From: an uncultured Clostridia bacterium
GTDB lineage: Bacteria > Bacillota > Clostridia > Oscillospirales > Acutalibacteraceae
Reading direction: 5' to 3'
NCBI GenBank assembly: GCA_947598155.1
Contig: CANQFC010000006.1
Location: 62,001-126,000, forward strand
Length of the DNA stretch: 64,000 nt
Numbering within the stretch: the stretch's first letter is position 1; each line of letters begins with the position of its first letter. A program made the position numbers and the translations under genes. This document shows, one piece after another, positions 14,863 through 23,417 of this stretch. A model generated the notes under the pieces. The model did no database searches. It was not told where the DNA came from and saw only the letters and a program-made list of their open reading frames with translations.

Positions 14863-16103
14863 ACGTTCCAACTGTTGATATAGCTTTCCTGCTCGGGAGT
14901 GAGAACGTCAATTTCCGTACCCCAGCTTTTAAGCTTTCTCAACGCTACCTTTCTGTCAATTTCTTCGGGGACGTCATTGACCCCTAATTTAAGTTTTCCT
15001 TGATTTTTAACAATATATTCAGCGCTAAGAGCCTGAACCGCAAAGCTCATATCCATAATTTCGGCAGGGTGACCGTCGCCCGCGGCTAAATTGACAAGTC
15101 TGCCCTCGGCCAAAACTGAAATTACTCTGCCGTCAGCCAATTCATAGCCCATAATATTTTGCCTCTGTTTGAAAATACGGACGGACATCTTTTCAAGCTC
15201 AGGCAAATTTATCTCAACATTAAAATGGCCCGCGTTGCAAAGAACAGCGCCGTCTTTCATATTTTTGTACGCCTTTTCGGTTATAACGTCCTTACAGCCG
15301 GTAACGGTTATGAAAAAGTCGCCGTACCTTGCCGCCTTTTCCATAGGATATACGTCAAAGCCGTCCATTCTCGCCTCCATTGCTTTTACAGGGTCAATCT
15401 CAGTGACAATGACCTTAGCGCCCAGCGCTTTCGCGCGCATTGCAACACCTTTGCCGCACCAGCCGTAACCCGCCACCACAGCGGTTTTGCCGGCAACTAT
15501 TAAATTGGTCGTTCGGTTTATCCCCGTCCATACGGACTGCCCTGTGCCGTAACGGTTGTCAAAAAGATATTTACATTTTGCGTTGTTAACGGCAATCATA
15601 GGGAATTTAAGCTTTTCTTCCCGCGCCATGGAAACAAGCCTTATTATACCAGTAGTCGTTTCCTCACAACCGCCCAAAACGTTTTTAAGCAAATTCGGGT
15701 ACTCGTTATGTATAAGGTTCACAAGGTCGCCGCCGTCGTCAATAATTAAATTCGGAGAGGCGGATATTACCTTTCGCAGATGGTCGGTGTATTCTTCCGC
15801 CGTGGCGTTGTACCATGCAAAAACATTAAGCCCTTTATGGGCGAGAGCCGCGGCGACATCGTCCTGCGTGGAGAGGGGATTTGACCCCGTAACGAACATT
15901 TCCGCTCCGCCCGACGCCAAAACAAGGCACAGGTACGCCGTTTTTGCCTCAAGATGAATTGAGAGAGCAACGCGAAGCCCCGAAAACGGCTTTGATTTAA
16001 CAAAATCCTCTTCAATACTGCGAAGGACGGGCATATGCGCCCTTACCCAGTCGATTTTCTGCTCGCCTGACGGATATAGGCTCATATCTCTGACTAAACT
16101 CAT
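14859..16103 (-). CDS. ahcY: Adenosylhomocysteinase
   Basis: Hydrolyses S-adenosylhomocysteine to adenosine and homocysteine, with tightly bound NAD, in the activated methyl cycle. The 414-residue product has the substrate segments VTGSNPLSTQDDVAAAL and NNAKCKYLFDNRYGTGQS, and the Rossmann motif VVAGYGWCGKGVAMRAKALG. The ATG at 16103 with GGAGAG upstream is chosen; the open frame to 16172 runs into an intergenic repeat. It lacks the roughly 40-residue insertion of eukaryotic-type enzymes, typical for the short bacterial/archaeal form. It is the first gene of an operon with the zinc-finger membrane protein. Confidence 0.95.
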   Translation of the reverse strand: MSLVRDMSLYPSGEQKIDWVRAHMPVLRSIEEDFVKSKPFSGLRVALSIHLEAKTAYLCLVLASGGAEMFVTGSNPLSTQDDVAAALAHKGLNVFAWYNATAEEYTDHLRKVISASPNLIIDDGGDLVNLIHNEYPNLLKNVLGGCEETTTGIIRLVSMAREEKLKFPMIAVNNAKCKYLFDNRYGTGQSVWTGINRTTNLIVAGKTAVVAGYGWCGKGVAMRAKALGAKVIVTEIDPVKAMEARMDGFDVYPMEKAARYGDFFITVTGCKDVITEKAYKNMKDGAVLCNAGHFNVEINLPELEKMSVRIFKQRQNIMGYELADGRVISVLAEGRLVNLAAGDGHPAEIMDMSFAVQALSAEYIVKNQGKLKLGVNDVPEEIDRKVALRKLKSWGTEIDVLTPEQESYINSWNV

Positions 16104-16130
16104 ATATCTCTCCAAAATACAATTATATAG

Positions 16131-16266
16131 AATAAGGGCTTGCCGCTCCATTAAACGCGGCAAGGCGGGCAACAGTAGCGGGGAAAATCGGAAAGGTACC
16201 CAATCCCCCCTGATTCCGAAACGGAACCCGCCGCCTAAAAAGCGGGAACATCTTATTTAAGTTATA
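16131..16266 (-). repeat. Long-form intergenic repeat, upstream of ahcY
   Basis: On the minus strand it begins ATAACTTAAATAAGATGTTC, has a CCCGC...GCGGG hairpin, GGTTCCGTTTCGGAATCAG, a degenerate middle, and ends GCGGCAAGCCCTTATT. Same ends as the elements at 19.99, 31.6, 35.8 and 62.8 kb. Apart from this repeat and the promoter below, 16104-16403 is empty. Confidence 0.7.
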
Positions 16267-16332
16267 TAAAAATATACCATATTTTAACGGTAAAATCAAT
16301 ACGCAAGTCCAAAGAAAACAAAAGAATATTGA

Positions 16333-16361
16333 TTGACAAAAAACAGGTTTTATGTAATAAT
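16333..16361 (+). promoter_or_regulatory. Promoter of the DUF4474 lipoprotein gene
   Basis: TTGACA at 16333-16338 followed by an A/T-rich TAATAATATATAATG region; the best -10 is TAATAA at 16-base spacing. Confidence 0.5.
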
Positions 16362-16403
16362 ATATAATGTATAATATAAACGCTTATGTGGAGGCGAAAA
16401 CCG

Positions 16404-17390
16404 ATGAAAAACAAACTGATGAGAATAACGTCTTCGCTTATTGCTCTTACGGTTTTTTTGTGTTGCTTAACAGCGTGCGGCAATAAAACGGAGAAGGAAG
16501 AGGAAATTACTAAAAAGCCCGGAGAAATTGCTGCTCCGGAAACAGAAAATTTAGTGGATTTTGACGATTATACCATTCCCGAGGAAAGCTCGGACGAAGA
16601 ATCTTCCGCTGAACAAAGTTCAAGCGGTACAACCTCTAACAGTACGACAACAGCCGTTGACGTCTCAAGCTGGACTACATCTTCCAATGAGTCTCAGACT
16701 CAGTCGGGTTCGGGGCTTACAAAGGCCGATATGATAAGCCTTCTCAACGCGGCGGGTTATTCTTACGACGCCGAACAGGATATTTATTACACTAATATGA
16801 ATCCGTGGCAGCGCCATTTCGGGTTTACCGGCGAATACGATACGGGTGCAAGTTACCTTAATATGGAATATTTGACGTTTAAGTGCGACTTTACATACGG
16901 CGACAAATATTGGCGTATTCAATGCTGGAAGGGTCAGTACGCACTTCTTTCGGGCGCTGAAATGGGCGTTTACACGAAAGACATTGATTCGAGCCTTTCC
17001 GAGGACTTTTACGCTTGCGCCAGCGACGACAATCTTCTTGAAATGGGCTTTGATTTCTATAAGACCACAAAAGACTACAACAACAGAAACCGTCTTTTCT
17101 ACCGCCCGGTTGAGTTCCATTGGTGGCAAACGGGATTTAAATTCGGCTATTGCAATCCCACAAATTGCGTTGCCGTTATGACCCTTCGCGCCAAGGACAG
17201 CAAAATGGCGGACGGAATCGAAAGAGGACTTCAGAACGTTAAGAACAAAAACGGAAAGCTTAACCCGTTTTACAAATACGGTTCAAGCTCGTCAAGCGGA
17301 AAGGTCAACATTTACCAAAGAGTAGGAAATGAATTTAAGATTATTTGGGTAAATGCCGGTTATACTAATTATAACGGCAATATGATTTAA
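16404..17390 (+). CDS. Lipoprotein with DUF4474 domain
   Basis: A 328-residue exported protein. Signal peptide with lipobox LTAC (Cys about 25), then a long Ser/Thr/Glu-rich linker (about residues 30-108), then a compact domain with the block NPWQRHFGFTGEYDT, the WRIQCWKGQYALLSGAEMG segment and GVYTKD, which I recognise as DUF4474 (known as a conserved bacterial domain of unknown function). The ATG at 16404 has GGAGGCG upstream; the in-frame ATG at 16386 would overlap that site. Monocistronic between a TTGACA promoter and a terminator. Probably a wall-spanning surface protein. Confidence 0.8.
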   Translation: MKNKLMRITSSLIALTVFLCCLTACGNKTEKEEEITKKPGEIAAPETENLVDFDDYTIPEESSDEESSAEQSSSGTTSNSTTTAVDVSSWTTSSNESQTQSGSGLTKADMISLLNAAGYSYDAEQDIYYTNMNPWQRHFGFTGEYDTGASYLNMEYLTFKCDFTYGDKYWRIQCWKGQYALLSGAEMGVYTKDIDSSLSEDFYACASDDNLLEMGFDFYKTTKDYNNRNRLFYRPVEFHWWQTGFKFGYCNPTNCVAVMTLRAKDSKMADGIERGLQNVKNKNGKLNPFYKYGSSSSSGKVNIYQRVGNEFKIIWVNAGYTNYNGNMI

Positions 17391-17411
17391 CGCTGATTTT
17401 TAATACAAAAT

Positions 17412-17444
17412 CTCACTGCAACGCCGTTTGCGGTGAGTTTTTTT
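17412..17444 (+). terminator. Terminator after the DUF4474 lipoprotein gene
   Basis: CTCACTGCAA / TTTGCGGTGAG stem followed by seven T. Confidence 0.85.
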
Positions 17445-17494
17445 GTAGAAAATATAGAATTAAGAACGGGAAACCATATTTTTATTTATTATGG

Positions 17495-17523
17495 TTGAAA
17501 AAAAGCTTATTTTAGTGTAAAAT
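17495..17523 (+). promoter_or_regulatory. glgP promoter
   Basis: TTGAAA at 17495-17500, 17-base spacer, TAAAAT at 17518-17523, 55 bases before the start codon. Confidence 0.65.
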
Positions 17524-17578
17524 ATACAAACGTTATTTAATATAATTTGATTTTAATAAGTTTTTTTGGAGGATTTGT

Positions 17579-19993
17579 ATGAATTATTCGCTTACCAAAG
17601 CACAAGCAAAACAGCTTCTTGAATCAAAACTTTCACATTTTATAGGCGTAAACCCCGAAGAGGCGACGAACGAACAGTATTACAAGGCGGTATCGCTTAT
17701 AGTAAGGGATATGATGAGCCAGGGCAGAACGGAGTTCTCAAGAGAGGCGAGCAAAAAAGGCTCAAAAAGAATTTACTATCTTTGTATGGAATTTCTTATG
17801 GGCCGTTCGCTGAAAAACAATCTTTACAACCTTAATTTGACAAAGACATTTGAGGCGGCGCTCAAGGATTTCGGCGTAAAGCTCGAGGCCCTTTATGAAT
17901 GCGAGCCTGACGCGGGCTTAGGCAACGGCGGCTTGGGAAGACTTGCCGCCTGCTATCTTGACGGCCTTGCAACGGGCGGTTATTGCGCAAAAGGGTATTC
18001 AATACTTTACGAATACGGAATTTTTAAGCAGAAATTAGTTGACGGCTGGCAGACCGAGCTTCCCGACTTTTGGCTGCCCGGCGGCGAGGTTTGGCTCGTT
18101 TCACATGAAGAGAGCGCTTATGAGGTAAAGTTTGAGGGTGAAATCAAAGAGTCTTGGGACGGAAATTTTCACCATGTAGAAATTGAAAATCCGAACACAA
18201 TATACGCCGTTCCCTACGATATGCAAGTTGCCGGCAAGGACGGCAAGGGCATTTCTGTTCTTCGCCTTTGGGCGGCAAGAGCTCCCGGCCTTGATATGGG
18301 ACTGTTTAATCAGGGCGACTATATGCGCGCCGTGGAGAGAAACGCTATGGCGGAGGTTATTTCAAAGGTGCTTTACCCCGCCGACAATCATCCCGAGGGA
18401 AAATCGCTCAGGCTCCGCCAGCAGTATTTCCTTGTTTCCGCTTCCGTTCAGGACATTGTTAAGCACCATTTAAGAGAATTCGGCACCATGGACAATTTCC
18501 CCGATATGGTCGCGATTCACATCAACGATACGCACCCCACAATGGCTATTCCCGAGCTTATGCGTATTCTTCTTGACGAATGCGGCTATGGCTGGGACGA
18601 CGCCTGGCGAATTGTTACAAGCTCGATTGCGTACACAAATCACACGGTTATGAAAGAGGCGCTTGAATGCTGGCCCGAAGACCTTTACAGGCGCTTAATG
18701 CCGCGCCTTTGGGAGATAACAAAGGAAATTGACAACCGCTTCAGAGCTTATGTTTGGGAAAAGACGGGCAACGCGGACACCGTTGAGAGAATGGCGGTAA
18801 TATCAAACGGAGTTGTGCGTATGGCAAACCTCTGCGTTGCGGGTTCCCATTGCGTTAACGGCGTTTCCGCCCTCCACAGCGAGATTCTTAAAGACACGGT
18901 TTTTTCGGATTTCTATGCGCTTAATCCCGAAAAATTTACCAACGTAACAAACGGTATTGCGCACCGCCGCTGGCTCTGTCAGTCAAATCCGCTTCTTGCA
19001 AAGCTTCTTAAAAACACTATCGGCGACGGGTATGTTAAAAATGCCTCAAAGCTTTTGGATTTAAGAAAATTTAAAGAAGATGAGAGCGTATTAAACGCTT
19101 TGGGGGACATAAAGCTTCAGAACAAAAAGAATTTTGCCGAATATATTAAAAAGCAGACCGGGGTTGAGCTCGACGTTAATTCGATATTTGACGTTCAGGT
19201 AAAAAGACTTCACGAATACAAGCGTCAGCACCTTAACGCGCTCAATATTTTGGCTCAGTATATTTATATTAAAGAAAATCCGTCGGCACCTGTTGTTCCT
19301 CACACATACATTTTCGGCGCGAAAGCCGCTTCGGGCTATTTTGTTGCAAAGAAGATTATAGAGTTTATCTGCGCAATGTCCAAAATGATAAATTCGGACC
19401 CGGACTGCAAGGGCAAATTACAGGTTGTCTATGTAGAGGATTACAACGTAACGATGGCTGAAAGGCTTATTCCCGCCGCGGAAATTTCAGAGCAGATTTC
19501 ACTTGCCGGCACAGAGGCCTCGGGTACGGGTAATATGAAATTTATGCTCAACGGCGCGCTTACACTCGGCACAATGGACGGTGCAAACGTAGAGATTTTC
19601 GACGCGGTAGGCGAGGATAATATATTTATTTTCGGAATGAGCACTCCCGAGGTGCAGATGCTCCAGAAACACGGGTACGACCCGCAGCAGTATTACAACA
19701 ACAACGGCGAGCTTCACAGAATTATTGACTTTGCAAATCAGACGGGCATAAACGGAAGATTTTTCCACGAGGTTACGTCAACGATAATCCACCACGACCC
19801 GTATATGGTTCTTGCGGACTTTGAGGATTACAGAAGAAAGCAGATTTTAATTTCAAACGCGTATCTTGACAGGAAAAATTGGAATGAAATGTCGCTTATG
19901 AATATTTCGGGAGCCGGAATATTTGCCGCAGACCGCGCTATTGACGATTACGCAAAAAATATTTGGCACGCAAAATCGGTTTTCAAAAAATAA
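17579..19993 (+). CDS. glgP: Glycogen/starch/alpha-glucan phosphorylase
   Basis: Phosphorolyses alpha-1,4-glucan to glucose-1-phosphate. The 804-residue product is full length for family GT35. Visible blocks are RIYYLCMEFLMGRSLKNNL, EPDAGLGNGGLGRLAACYLD, the VKRLHEYKRQ motif, and the PLP-binding EASGTGNMKFMLNGALTLG with the Schiff-base Lys at about residue 654. GGAGGA precedes the ATG. It is monocistronic, with its own TTGAAA/TAAAAT promoter; no glycogen synthase or branching enzyme is in the window. Its stop codon directly abuts a long-form intergenic repeat. Confidence 0.96.
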   Translation: MNYSLTKAQAKQLLESKLSHFIGVNPEEATNEQYYKAVSLIVRDMMSQGRTEFSREASKKGSKRIYYLCMEFLMGRSLKNNLYNLNLTKTFEAALKDFGVKLEALYECEPDAGLGNGGLGRLAACYLDGLATGGYCAKGYSILYEYGIFKQKLVDGWQTELPDFWLPGGEVWLVSHEESAYEVKFEGEIKESWDGNFHHVEIENPNTIYAVPYDMQVAGKDGKGISVLRLWAARAPGLDMGLFNQGDYMRAVERNAMAEVISKVLYPADNHPEGKSLRLRQQYFLVSASVQDIVKHHLREFGTMDNFPDMVAIHINDTHPTMAIPELMRILLDECGYGWDDAWRIVTSSIAYTNHTVMKEALECWPEDLYRRLMPRLWEITKEIDNRFRAYVWEKTGNADTVERMAVISNGVVRMANLCVAGSHCVNGVSALHSEILKDTVFSDFYALNPEKFTNVTNGIAHRRWLCQSNPLLAKLLKNTIGDGYVKNASKLLDLRKFKEDESVLNALGDIKLQNKKNFAEYIKKQTGVELDVNSIFDVQVKRLHEYKRQHLNALNILAQYIYIKENPSAPVVPHTYIFGAKAASGYFVAKKIIEFICAMSKMINSDPDCKGKLQVVYVEDYNVTMAERLIPAAEISEQISLAGTEASGTGNMKFMLNGALTLGTMDGANVEIFDAVGEDNIFIFGMSTPEVQMLQKHGYDPQQYYNNNGELHRIIDFANQTGINGRFFHEVTSTIIHHDPYMVLADFEDYRRKQILISNAYLDRKNWNEMSLMNISGAGIFAADRAIDDYAKNIWHAKSVFKK

Positions 19994-20132
19994 TTTAGGC
20001 AAGATTTCCTCCGCCTTTGCAGGCGGAGGGTTCCGTTTCGGAATCAGTGGGGCAGTCTCAACTGATTTCTCAGCGCGGTTTACGCCGCACCTCTTGCCAT
20101 AATGAACGACGGGGCAAGCCGCTTATTGAATA
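19994..20132 (+). repeat. Long-form intergenic repeat after glgP
   Basis: Left end TTTAGGCAAGATTTCC, hairpin CCTCCGCC / GGCGGAGG, then GGTTCCGTTTCGGAATCAG, a dyad CGCGG...CCGC, CTCTTGCCATAATG, and the short-unit end ACGACGGGGCAAGCCGC then TTATTGAATA. Here the short repeat unit (20104-20132) can be seen joined to the long form. Confidence 0.75.
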
Positions 20133-20183
20133 TAGTTCCGCTTTGTGAAAAATATACACTGAATTAAGGGAGGACGGTCTATT

Positions 20184-20795
20184 GTGAAAAAATATTCGGC
20201 AATTCTCATTTCGGCTGTAATAATTGTGATGTCGGTTATTTTCGCGTCCTGCGGAATAAAAAACGGTAAAAAGTCCGAAACTGCGGCATCGGGACATTCA
20301 AATGCTCAGCTGGATTCCTCCGATTTACCTACCGTTACGGACGAAAACGGGAGTAAGGTCGACTATTCGGTTGGCGTAACCGGCTCAGATGAGGAGTCCG
20401 ATACGCAAAGTCCATATCTTTCCGTAGATTCGCTTGACGACATAAACGCAGGAGCGGGCACAAACATTAAATCTCCGAAAGATTTAAAAGTTACAAACGA
20501 GGAATTTGACCTTGACGACACCGTTTCGCCGAAAATCGCCTCTTATTCGTTTATGGTTGACGGCAGGGATTATACCGTTAAGGCCTCAAGAAAGACGGGA
20601 GCTATGCTCATTAACATTTACCTTCCCGACGGCACACCGCTGGGCGAAGGACTTGAGGATACGCAAAGCCTTCCGCCGTCACAGTATGACGGATTTTGCG
20701 CCGCGCGTTGGTTTGACGACGGCGTTCAATACAATCTTTTTGCCCAAAACGTAACCCTTTCTGAATTTAAGACGGTTTACAGCAAAATTAAATAA
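20184..20795 (+). CDS. Hypothetical lipoprotein
   Basis: A 203-residue exported protein starting with GTG at 20184 after GGGAGGAC. The signal peptide ends in the lipobox FASC (Cys23). An acidic Ser/Asp-rich spacer is followed by a folded C-terminal part (about 115-203) containing YSFMVDGRDYTVKASRKTGA and DGFCAARWFDDGVQYNLF. I do not recognise the domain; it is predicted beta-rich and soluble outside the membrane. Monocistronic, with the long repeat upstream and a terminator downstream. Confidence 0.75.
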   Translation: MKKYSAILISAVIIVMSVIFASCGIKNGKKSETAASGHSNAQLDSSDLPTVTDENGSKVDYSVGVTGSDEESDTQSPYLSVDSLDDINAGAGTNIKSPKDLKVTNEEFDLDDTVSPKIASYSFMVDGRDYTVKASRKTGAMLINIYLPDGTPLGEGLEDTQSLPPSQYDGFCAARWFDDGVQYNLFAQNVTLSEFKTVYSKIK

Positions 20796-20806
20796 AGATA
20801 ATAATT

Positions 20807-20840
20807 AAAGGAACATTACCCTTTACGGGAATGTTCCTTT
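20807..20840 (+). terminator. Terminator after the lipoprotein gene
   Basis: AAAGGAACATT / AATGTTCCTTT stem. Its distal side is directly joined to the left end of the second MITE-like copy, as if the element had inserted at the terminator. Confidence 0.7.
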
Positions 20841-20841
20841 C

Positions 20842-21047
20842 AGCTTGTAGAAAAAGTATGCGTTAATAGGTATATGCACAAAATGGATAAGATTGTGGGG
20901 AACCCCCCCGGCGAGGAGTGCGGGTCGCCGGGGGGGCGACCTTTGCGTCAACGAGGCAAAAGCAACGACCGAGCCGACAGGCGAGAATCCCCACCGCAAA
21001 ACAGTCCACCGAACTGTTGCCGTATAAATGTAATTTATCGGCAGATT
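20842..21047 (+). mobile_element. MITE-like element, short copy (about 206 bp)
   Basis: Starts AGCTTGTAGAAAAAGTATGC and ends TTTATCGGCAGATT, the same ends as the copy at 11010-11333. The central roughly 130 bases (GGGGAACCCCC through GGCGAGAATCCCCACCG) are almost identical to that copy, but about 120 bases of its right half are missing. No ORF. Confidence 0.6.
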
Positions 21048-21054
21048 AAATTAT

Positions 21055-21885
21055 TTATGAATCACAGGACGAGTCGCAGCAGCCGGTCGGGCGGTATGAA
21101 TCCTGTAAGCAGCCCTCTTTGGGCGGGAAAAATTCATCAACTGGGAATTTAATTCTGCGGAACGCGTCGCATGGATCTTCCGTATCGCAGGAGCATTCGC
21201 GCTTAGGCATACAGAAGTCATACGCAGGAATGAGCATCTGAACGTCGCGTTCAAGCTGAACTATTGTGAAGATACCGAGCGTTACAACGACGGCCCGCTC
21301 TGCCGGCTGCGGGAACTCGCTTGCAAACGTGCCTATAAACCGCCTGCACACGCACTTGGGAATCTCACAGTTAAAGCAGTCGCATATATCGCTTGGGCTC
21401 GCTATGCGCGCGTCAAGAACTATCGGGTCAACGGTTTGTACTTTAGCTCTCGGATTCGTGTTCGCCATTTCAAGCTGAAGGTCGTTTTCATCGGATATAA
21501 ATGTTGAAGTGAAAACTTTTACGTTGCCCTCAGACCCGTAAAGAATACATTTTTTATTAAATGTTGCGAGGCCGTCTACCTGAACGGGCGCTATAACCCC
21601 CGGCTGAACTGTGTCAAGGCTTACTCTGAAAAAGTATGTGAGGTCAACAGTGTAATATCCGCGGTTAAAGGGGACTCTTTCAACATCTATCAAAACGTTA
21701 AGTACTTCGGCATACCGCGCTTTTACGGAAACAGCGGTATTTATAATTGCCTGAGCTTCATCGGTAAAGGTTAAGCTCAGGTCCTCAAGGCAGTCTTTGT
21801 CTGCGCAGGAGTCGTAAACTCTGTTCGTGTCGACGCAGACGGCTTCTTTTATTTTACTCGGCTGGTTACTTGTTTTTTCGGACAT
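21055..21885 (-). CDS. Conserved Cys-rich protein, possibly spore-associated
   Basis: A 276-residue protein without signal peptide or membrane segment. It has several Cys clusters: CVDTNRVYDSCADKDCLEDL near residue 20, CDCFNCEIPKCVC around 170, CMPKRECSCDTEDPC around 230 and a terminal CCDSSC. I recall similar proteins as conserved hypotheticals in spore-forming Clostridia; Cys-rich composition and soluble nature would suit a spore coat or exosporium component, but this is inference. ATG with AAGGAGGAA. Divergent from the diguanylate cyclase; no partner gene. A metal-binding role is the alternative. Confidence 0.7.
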   Translation of the reverse strand: MSEKTSNQPSKIKEAVCVDTNRVYDSCADKDCLEDLSLTFTDEAQAIINTAVSVKARYAEVLNVLIDVERVPFNRGYYTVDLTYFFRVSLDTVQPGVIAPVQVDGLATFNKKCILYGSEGNVKVFTSTFISDENDLQLEMANTNPRAKVQTVDPIVLDARIASPSDICDCFNCEIPKCVCRRFIGTFASEFPQPAERAVVVTLGIFTIVQLERDVQMLIPAYDFCMPKRECSCDTEDPCDAFRRIKFPVDEFFPPKEGCLQDSYRPTGCCDSSCDS

Positions 21886-21955
21886 AATATTTCCTCCTTA
21901 TTTATTTTGTCAACTGACAGTATCATATTATGTAGAAAACGCGTCATTGTTACTA

Positions 21956-21983
21956 TTGAATTTTTAAAATAATATGTTATAAT
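21956..21983 (+). promoter_or_regulatory. Promoter of the diguanylate cyclase gene
   Basis: TTGAAT (21956-21961), 16-base spacer, TATAAT (21978-21983). Confidence 0.55.
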
Positions 21984-22055
21984 ATAGAGACAATTGCGAC
22001 AAAATTCAGCATTTTGCTGACGGATGAAAATTTTATCGAGAGGGGGAGCGGTACC

Positions 22056-23231
22056 GTGTTCGGAAATATTTTGGCAGAGATTAAAAAAATGAGAACTACT
22101 ATGAAGTTTATCGGCCGTGAAGAATTGAAAGCAAGACACGGCGAATTGGGCGGCGAACCGATTTTTCGTATGGTTGAGGCGGAAAGAGTCCACACAAATT
22201 TTTTGTGCGTTATTCCGGCGTCGGCTATACTCATTCTCGTTGAAGTCTGCGGTATGATTTGGGCTGTTGTAAATAAAATTAAATTTGATTACTGCAAAGG
22301 TTTTATTGTCTCCTGTTTAAGCTTTACCGCGGTAGCCGTAATTTTCGTATGCTTTATTGAAAGAAAGCTGAAGGACACCGATTTTTCTTTAACTCAGAAA
22401 AAAACAACTTATATAGTCTTTTGGGCTGTTTACTGTTTAGAGTCGATGTCTTTCTCTATAATGGAGCTTTTGGACAGAGGTACTGTCAATAACTATCTTT
22501 GTTTTATTTTTTTGTTTACCGTCCTGCCTGTTATTGAGCCGCTTCCGAGAACGGCTGTGCTTGTTGTAACGTTTTTAACTGAAACTGCCGTAATGATTAA
22601 ATCCGGCTCTTACAATCCCGACGTTATGCTTATATGCTTTGTCGCGTTTTTAATAGCCTCGGTTGCGTCATATGCAACGTTTTTTAGGTATATGAGCACA
22701 AAAATTACCGAAAAAAGCCTTGAGCATTTTGCAAACGGCGACCACCTTACAATGCTGACTAACAGGCGCGGGTTTGCGTCCTTGGGGCCTGAACTAAAAA
22801 AATACTGCGAAAATAAATCGCTGAATCTGTTAGTTATAATGGCGGATATTGACAATTTCAAAGCGTATAACGATTCATACGGACATATTGAGGGCGATAT
22901 ATGCCTAAAAAATGTCGCGGCACGAATACGGGAAAACTTTTCACGCTCTACCGACATATGCGCGCGTTACGGCGGCGAAGAATTTCTTGTGATGAGCGCC
23001 ATACGCGATGACGAAAAAATTCTGGAGCATATAAGGACCCTGCTTGACGATGTTGAAACATCATACGACAAAAACGGCGGCGTAACCATGAGCGTCGGAG
23101 TGTGCATTTCGGATACTCCGTCGAAATACAGCTTAAACGAGCTTATCAAAATCGCGGACGACGAGCTTTACAACGCAAAAGCGAACGGAAAAAACTGTTT
23201 CTCTTACAAGGGCAGAGTTTATAAAAAATAA
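22056..23231 (+). CDS. Membrane-bound diguanylate cyclase (GGDEF domain)
   Basis: Makes cyclic di-GMP from two GTP. The N-terminal half contains five or six transmembrane helices (about residues 50-215), a sensor region of unknown ligand; the C-terminal GGDEF domain (about 225-385) has ARYGGEEFLVM with an intact active-site GGEEF. The sequence RSTD lies five residues before GGEEF, matching an RxxD inhibitory site for product feedback. GTG at 22056 is chosen because AGGGGGA lies eight bases upstream; the open frame to 22014 has no such site. No c-di-GMP phosphodiesterase is in the window. Confidence 0.9.
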   Translation: MFGNILAEIKKMRTTMKFIGREELKARHGELGGEPIFRMVEAERVHTNFLCVIPASAILILVEVCGMIWAVVNKIKFDYCKGFIVSCLSFTAVAVIFVCFIERKLKDTDFSLTQKKTTYIVFWAVYCLESMSFSIMELLDRGTVNNYLCFIFLFTVLPVIEPLPRTAVLVVTFLTETAVMIKSGSYNPDVMLICFVAFLIASVASYATFFRYMSTKITEKSLEHFANGDHLTMLTNRRGFASLGPELKKYCENKSLNLLVIMADIDNFKAYNDSYGHIEGDICLKNVAARIRENFSRSTDICARYGGEEFLVMSAIRDDEKILEHIRTLLDDVETSYDKNGGVTMSVGVCISDTPSKYSLNELIKIADDELYNAKANGKNCFSYKGRVYKK

Positions 23232-23247
23232 GTGAATACATACGCGT

Positions 23248-23282
23248 AACCGGCAGTTTTTCGGCTGACTGCCGGCTTTTTA
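23248..23282 (+). terminator. Terminator after the diguanylate cyclase gene
   Basis: CCGGCAGT / ACTGCCGG stem followed by a T run. Confidence 0.85.
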
Positions 23283-23355
23283 GTTTGATTTGAGATTATT
23301 ACGCTCACGCTCAGTAATGTTTTTGGACGCCAAATTGCTGTAAAACTTATGTTTC

Positions 23356-23384
23356 TTGCTTTTTTTGCGTAAATGTGTTATACT
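23356..23384 (+). promoter_or_regulatory. Promoter of the M23 peptidase/kinase/PqqD/ABC operon
   Basis: TTGCTT (23356-23361), 17 bases, TATACT (23379-23384), 34 bases before the ATG at 23418. Confidence 0.6.
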
Positions 23385-23417
23385 GCGAATATATATGCGT
23401 CTTTGAGGTAGATACTT

